Below are positions 60,596 to 64,000 of a stretch of DNA of 64,000 bases, piece after piece (within the stretch, counting starts at the first letter, position 1; every line of letters starts with the position of its first letter). Both the position numbers and the translations under genes were made by a program. Below the pieces are notes generated by a model. It was not told the origin of the DNA, made no database searches, and saw only the letters and a list, made by a program, of their open reading frames with translations. Source of the DNA: CAYWRZ01 sp964460845 (lineage in GTDB: Bacteria; Bacteroidota; Bacteroidia; Flavobacteriales_D; UBA2798); NCBI GenBank assembly GCA_964460845.1, contig CAYWRZ010000004.1, forward strand, positions 124,001-188,000. Direction: 5' to 3'.

Positions 60596-60637
60596 ACTAA
60601 AAAAATAGTTGATCAACTAAAAATTTAGTTATATTTG
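60596..60637 (+). promoter_or_regulatory. BlaI-type operator dyads overlapping the promoter of the blaI-M56 genes
   Basis: Two identical dyads ACTA-N6-TAGT at 60596-60609 and 60616-60629, centres 20 bp apart, with the perfect palindrome TAGTTGATCAACTA (60606-60619) between them. The -33 TTG (60609-60611) and -7 TATATTTG (60630-60637) have an 18-base gap, and the dyads cover both. BlaI/MecI operators have a similar ACTA-N6-TAGT outline (from memory), so autoregulation is likely. Confidence 0.65.
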
Positions 60638-60641
60638 TTTT

Positions 60642-61037
60642 ATGAGTGTTTCAGCATTTAAAGAACTCACCAAAGCGGAAGAGGAAGTCATGCAAATTAT
60701 CTGGCAAATGGAGCAGGTGTATGTGCGCGATATTCTTGAACGGCTTCCCGAGCCCAAACCGGCTTACAGCACCGTATCGACGGTGGTAAGGATATTGGAA
60801 AGCAAGGGCTTTGTGGGGCACGAAGTTTTCGGGAACACGTACCGTTATTATCCTTTGGTCGAAAAAGAGGCTTACACACGGTATTATATGCAATCTGTGC
60901 TGAAAGGCTATTTCGGGAATTCGTTCCGCAATTTGGTTTCCTTTTTTGTGGATCAGGGCGAATTGTCGCTGCGTGAAATGGACACTTTGCTGGAAGAGCT
61001 CAAAAAGGAAAATCCGGCGTCTAAAGAAAAAGAATAA
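60642..61037 (+). CDS. BlaI/MecI-family transcriptional repressor
   Basis: 131 residues, winged helix: ELTKAEEEVMQIIWQMEQVY, PEPKPAYSTVSTVVRILESK (recognition helix) and FVGHEVFGNTYRYYPLV, then a C-terminal dimerisation helix SLREMDTLLEELKKENPA. Proteolysis of the repressor by a partner M56 peptidase is the established scheme in this family. The partner gene starts one base after its stop. Confidence 0.93.
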   Translation: MSVSAFKELTKAEEEVMQIIWQMEQVYVRDILERLPEPKPAYSTVSTVVRILESKGFVGHEVFGNTYRYYPLVEKEAYTRYYMQSVLKGYFGNSFRNLVSFFVDQGELSLREMDTLLEELKKENPASKEKE

Positions 61038-61038
61038 G

Positions 61039-62241
61039 ATGGAAACAAGCGGAATAAGCTATTTGCTTCAGGTGGCAGTTTGTATGATGTTGCTGCTTGT
61101 GCCTTATCTCTGGATGCGAAAAGATTCGCATTTCCGGCTTCGTCGTTTTTACCTTTGGGGCGTATATGTCTGCGCTTTTTTACTGCCCCTGTCGGGTAGC
61201 CTAGTAAGCGTTCCTGCTTCGGGTTACGTGGCCGCGCAATGGTTGGAACCTGTGCGTGTAGGATTAAGTCAGTCCGTGCCGGTCCAAGGGAATGCGGCGC
61301 TGCCCTGGCTTTTTTTGCTTTGGATTAGCGGGCTGGCACTGGTACTCGGATTTATGGCGGCGGCTTTGTTTCGCCTGTACCGTTGGAGCCGCTCTTGTCC
61401 GCGCCAGCGCGAATCAGGTTTTCTTATCTTAAAGCTTCCTGACGATTCAAAAGGTTCTTTTTCGTTTTTCAGAATGCTTTTTCTGGCTCCTTCCGATTAT
61501 CATTCTCCTTTGGTAAGAAAGCACGAGTTGGCGCATGCGGCACAATGGCATTCGCTCGACGTGTTGATTTCGAGAACGGTATGCGCTTTGCTGTGGTTTT
61601 TTCCACCTGCCTGGTGGATGGCGGCAGAGCTTAGGCGTACCCACGAATACCTGGCCGATAGGGAGGTATTGCGGGCTTTCCCGGCCGAATCGTATAAAAA
61701 CAGGCTCTTGGCCTCAGCTACCGGCGTATCGGTATCGGTGCTGACCCATTCTTTTTCCATGTTAACCCTTAAAAACCGTTTTGTGATGATGAACCGTAAT
61801 TCTTCCCGCCTGTCGGGACTCAAAGTGCTGGTGGCGATTCCGCTTCTCGGAATCGCTTTCTTTAGCTTTACCTATGCCCCTTCTCACGGAAGCGGTAATT
61901 TCTTGTCTTTCGTGGTTGCGCAGGAGCCTGAAAATCAACCCGATAAAATGCCGGAATATCCCGGTGGACAGGAAGCCCTGTTTAAGTACATTAGCAGCAC
62001 GCTGGTGTATCCCGAAACAGCGTTCGAGGCCGGAAAAGAAGGCCGTGTGGTAGTCTCTTTCGTGGTCGATGCGAAAGGCAAAGTGACGCAGGTGAAAGTG
62101 CTCCGTTCTTTCGATGAAGATTGCTCCAAAGAGGCGCTCCGCGTGGTAAAAGCGATGCCGGCCTGGACACCCGGAGAGCGCAACGGCAAGCCTGTAAATG
62201 TGGAGATGACCTTGCCCATTCAGTTTAAGCTGAACGACTAA
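61039..62241 (+). CDS. BlaR1-like M56 metallopeptidase fused to a TonB C-terminal domain
   Basis: 400 residues from ATG 61039. Several hydrophobic helices: residues 8-25, 36-55, 88-112, about 180-195 and about 285-305. Zinc motif HELAH at 162-166 (KHELAHAAQWHSLD) with the Glu in HEYLADREVL (about 203) as probable third ligand. The periplasmic C-terminal part (about 315-400) is a TonB C-domain: MPEYPGGQEALFKYI, GRVVVSFVVDAKGKVTQVKV, VKAMPAWTPGERNGKPVNV. Sensing through a TonB-like domain rather than a penicillin-binding domain is implied. Bacteroidota commonly have this fusion (established). Confidence 0.9.
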   Translation: METSGISYLLQVAVCMMLLLVPYLWMRKDSHFRLRRFYLWGVYVCAFLLPLSGSLVSVPASGYVAAQWLEPVRVGLSQSVPVQGNAALPWLFLLWISGLALVLGFMAAALFRLYRWSRSCPRQRESGFLILKLPDDSKGSFSFFRMLFLAPSDYHSPLVRKHELAHAAQWHSLDVLISRTVCALLWFFPPAWWMAAELRRTHEYLADREVLRAFPAESYKNRLLASATGVSVSVLTHSFSMLTLKNRFVMMNRNSSRLSGLKVLVAIPLLGIAFFSFTYAPSHGSGNFLSFVVAQEPENQPDKMPEYPGGQEALFKYISSTLVYPETAFEAGKEGRVVVSFVVDAKGKVTQVKVLRSFDEDCSKEALRVVKAMPAWTPGERNGKPVNVEMTLPIQFKLND

Positions 62242-62275
62242 AATAAATGCGTTTTTGTAAAAAACGGCATTTCTC

Positions 62276-62300
62276 AACCCCGGTTTTTCCGGGGTTTTTT
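62276..62300 (+). terminator. Terminator after the M56-TonB gene
   Basis: AACCCCGG (62276-62283) with CCGGGGTT (62289-62296), loop TTTTT, followed by a T-run. Confidence 0.8.
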
Positions 62301-62432
62301 GTTTTCGAGCCAATACTTATCCCTGTCTCCCAAAGGTTTTATGCTTTCGAGGTGTACCGAATGCCCGGTTTTTAGGGCTTTTGATGCGAAATTAAATACC
62401 CGGTTTTTAGCCTGTCTTATCTGTTAAAATTG

Positions 62433-62440
62433 TAAATTTG
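62433..62440 (+). promoter_or_regulatory. Promoter -7 box of sucA
   Basis: TAAATTTG, full match, 21 bases before the ATG. Two copies of CCCGGTTTTTAG (62364-62375 and 62399-62410) lie upstream. Confidence 0.5.
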
Positions 62441-62461
62441 CTGTCAAATTTTCAGCGATTT

Positions 62462-64000
62462 ATGGACAATTACTCGTACCTGAGCAATGCTCACCCCGAT
62501 GCCATCGAGGATCTGTACAGGCAGTTTCTTGCGGATCCCGAGTCGGTAGAGTATGGATGGAGGAAGTTTTTTGAAGGATTTGAGTTCGCCAGGACCAACT
62601 TCGAGGATACCGGGATTCTCCCGGAAAATGTCGCCAAAGAAATCAAAGTGATGAACCTGATCCACGGCTACCGGCAGCGTGGACATCTTTTTACCCGTAC
62701 CAACCCGGTAAGGGAAAGAAGGCAATACAGCCCTACGCTCGATATTCAGAACTTCGGTTTGACCGAACAGGATCTCGATACCGTATTTCAGGCCGGAGAG
62801 CAGATCGGCATAGGTCCGGCCAAGCTTCGCGATATTATTACCCACCTGAAGCAAACGTATTGCGGCTCGATAGGGGTGGAATATCTTTTTATGCGCGAGC
62901 CCGATCGGCTCGAATGGTTGCAGAAAAGAATGGAAGCGTCCCGTAACCGTCCGAATTATACTGCGGAAGAGAAAAAGGAGATTCTCGAGAAGCTGAATCA
63001 GGCCGTAGTGTTTGAAAATTTTCTTGCGACCAAGTTTGTCGGGCAGAAACGTTTTTCGATAGAAGGAGGCGAAGCGCTTATTCCGGCGCTCGACCGGATT
63101 ATCGATACCGGGGCTGAGTTTGGTACCACCAATTACGTGGTCGGGATGGCGCACCGCGGTCGTCTCAACGTGCTGACCAACATTTTACAGAAAAGCTACA
63201 AAGATGTATTTACCGAATTTGAAGGACGTCTTTCGGAAGATTCGCTGTTTGACGGCGATGTGAAATACCACCTTGGGTATTCGAGCGATCAGCTTTCCAA
63301 TACCGGTAAAAAAGTGCATATCAGCCTTACGCCCAACCCTTCGCACCTCGAAACGGTCGATGCGGTAGTGCAGGGAATAGCCCGGGCCAAGATCGATAAC
63401 CTTCACGATGGCGACGAAGAAAAAGTATGCCCCATCCTGATCCATGGTGATGCGGCTATTGCCGGTCAGGGTATTGTCTATGAAGTGATCCAGATGTCGC
63501 TGCTCGAAGGATACCGCACCGGTGGCACCATTCACCTTGTAGTGAACAATCAGGTAGGTTTTACGACCAACTACGTCGATGCGCGTTCGAGCACCTATTG
63601 TACCGATGTAGCGAAAGTAACGCTCTCGCCCGTATTCCATGTCAACGGCGACGATGTGGAAGCAGTAGTATTTGTGGCTCAATTGGCGATGGAGTTTCGC
63701 CAGCGTTTCCACCGCGACGTGTTTATCGACATTCTCTGCTACCGCAAATACGGGCATAACGAAGGCGATGAGCCCCGTTTTACCCAGCCTTTGCTATACA
63801 AGCTTATTCAGAGTCACCCGAATCCCCGCGAGATATACGCCCGCAAGCTTATCGAGCAAGGTACGATTACGCAGGAGGCTTCGCGTGACCTGGAGCGCAA
63901 CTTTAAACAGCATCTTGACGAATTGTTGACAGAAGCCCGTCAGTCCGAAACGGCCAAGATGGTTTCTTACTTAGAGGGAACCTGGAAAGGCATACGTATG
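62462..64000 (+). CDS. sucA: 2-oxoglutarate dehydrogenase E1 component (runs off the window)
   Basis: Thiamine-dependent E1 of the 2-oxoglutarate dehydrogenase complex, in the citric-acid cycle. The 513 residues shown start MDNYSYLSNAHPDAIEDLYR, an N-terminal E2-binding-type segment, then FVGQKRFSIEGGEALIPAL, VVGMAHRGRLNVLTNILQKS (thiamine-site His), PNPSHLETVDAVVQGIARAK, HGDAAIAGQGIVYEV and CYRKYGHNEGDEPRFTQP. All are signatures of SucA. The C-terminal part lies beyond the window; the ATG is at 62462. Confidence 0.96.
   Translation, partial: MDNYSYLSNAHPDAIEDLYRQFLADPESVEYGWRKFFEGFEFARTNFEDTGILPENVAKEIKVMNLIHGYRQRGHLFTRTNPVRERRQYSPTLDIQNFGLTEQDLDTVFQAGEQIGIGPAKLRDIITHLKQTYCGSIGVEYLFMREPDRLEWLQKRMEASRNRPNYTAEEKKEILEKLNQAVVFENFLATKFVGQKRFSIEGGEALIPALDRIIDTGAEFGTTNYVVGMAHRGRLNVLTNILQKSYKDVFTEFEGRLSEDSLFDGDVKYHLGYSSDQLSNTGKKVHISLTPNPSHLETVDAVVQGIARAKIDNLHDGDEEKVCPILIHGDAAIAGQGIVYEVIQMSLLEGYRTGGTIHLVVNNQVGFTTNYVDARSSTYCTDVAKVTLSPVFHVNGDDVEAVVFVAQLAMEFRQRFHRDVFIDILCYRKYGHNEGDEPRFTQPLLYKLIQSHPNPREIYARKLIEQGTITQEASRDLERNFKQHLDELLTEARQSETAKMVSYLEGTWKGIRM

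Noticed and set aside
1..64000. tRNA, rRNA, CRISPR arrays, insertion sequences
   Set aside because: I looked in the intergenic gaps and saw no T-loop/acceptor pattern, no regular spaced repeats, and no transposase motif or terminal repeat. A tRNAscan or CRISPR search would settle it.

Overview
The window comes from a Bacteroidota chromosome. Pointers are a type IX secretion C-terminal domain, an ExbB-ExbD-ExbD-TonB-TonB cluster, a TonB-dependent receptor with a carboxypeptidase-like N-domain, many promoters of the TAnnTTTG type, and few Shine-Dalgarno sequences. A Chitinophagia or Saprospiria-like member is my guess; the lineage below phylum is not certain. Genes are dense and most are housekeeping. 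I see no CRISPR array, insertion sequence, rRNA or tRNA.

Layout. 1-257: 5' end of purF (minus). 436-11217: a secreted PKD/T9SS protein, then exbB, two exbD, two tonB, a small membrane protein, a PstS-like lipoprotein and a TPR protein, all plus; this is probably an energy-transduction operon. 11308-17958: 3-hydroxyanthranilate dioxygenase, ACMS decarboxylase, an atypical SDR and an ALDH8-like dehydrogenase (lower kynurenine pathway), interrupted by an OmpR-type two-component pair. 16227-16464 may hold a small RNA. 17989-25670: purT, dprA, a TonB receptor, a nucleotide-sugar-epimerase-like SDR, two small proteins and purD. 25744-28468: an 846-residue fusion of an AONS/SPT-type enzyme with a GNAT domain. 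28629-30956: a small protein and a PAS-HisKA_3/LuxR two-component system. 30978-34283: thioredoxin-like protein, tadA, aspS.

34347-35893 is a strikingly AT-rich two-gene island: an LRAT-fold (NCEH-motif) protein with a hydrophobic tail and an all-helical 344-residue protein of no recognised family. This is the best candidate in the window for an undescribed system. 36130-41804 (all minus): queG, ruvB, a lipoprotein, cysN, cysD, cysC. 41935-46093: deoC, a full ALDH and a C-terminally truncated ALDH (together they look like a split ALDH16), and cysQ. 46165-51435: gmd, fcl and two tandem Wzi-like outer-membrane barrels, which suggest fucose-containing surface polysaccharide. 51571-56573: ctaB, two subunit-III genes, subunit IV, two SCO proteins, a DUF420-type protein and a CxxC protein. 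This respiratory-oxidase accessory cluster lacks subunits I and II.

56640-56845 is a SAM-I riboswitch with a readable terminator/antiterminator, controlling metH (56867-60547). 60596-62241 is a BlaI-type repressor with two ACTA-N6-TAGT operator dyads 20 bp apart, followed by an M56 peptidase fused to a TonB C-terminal domain. 62462-64000 is the 5' part of sucA.
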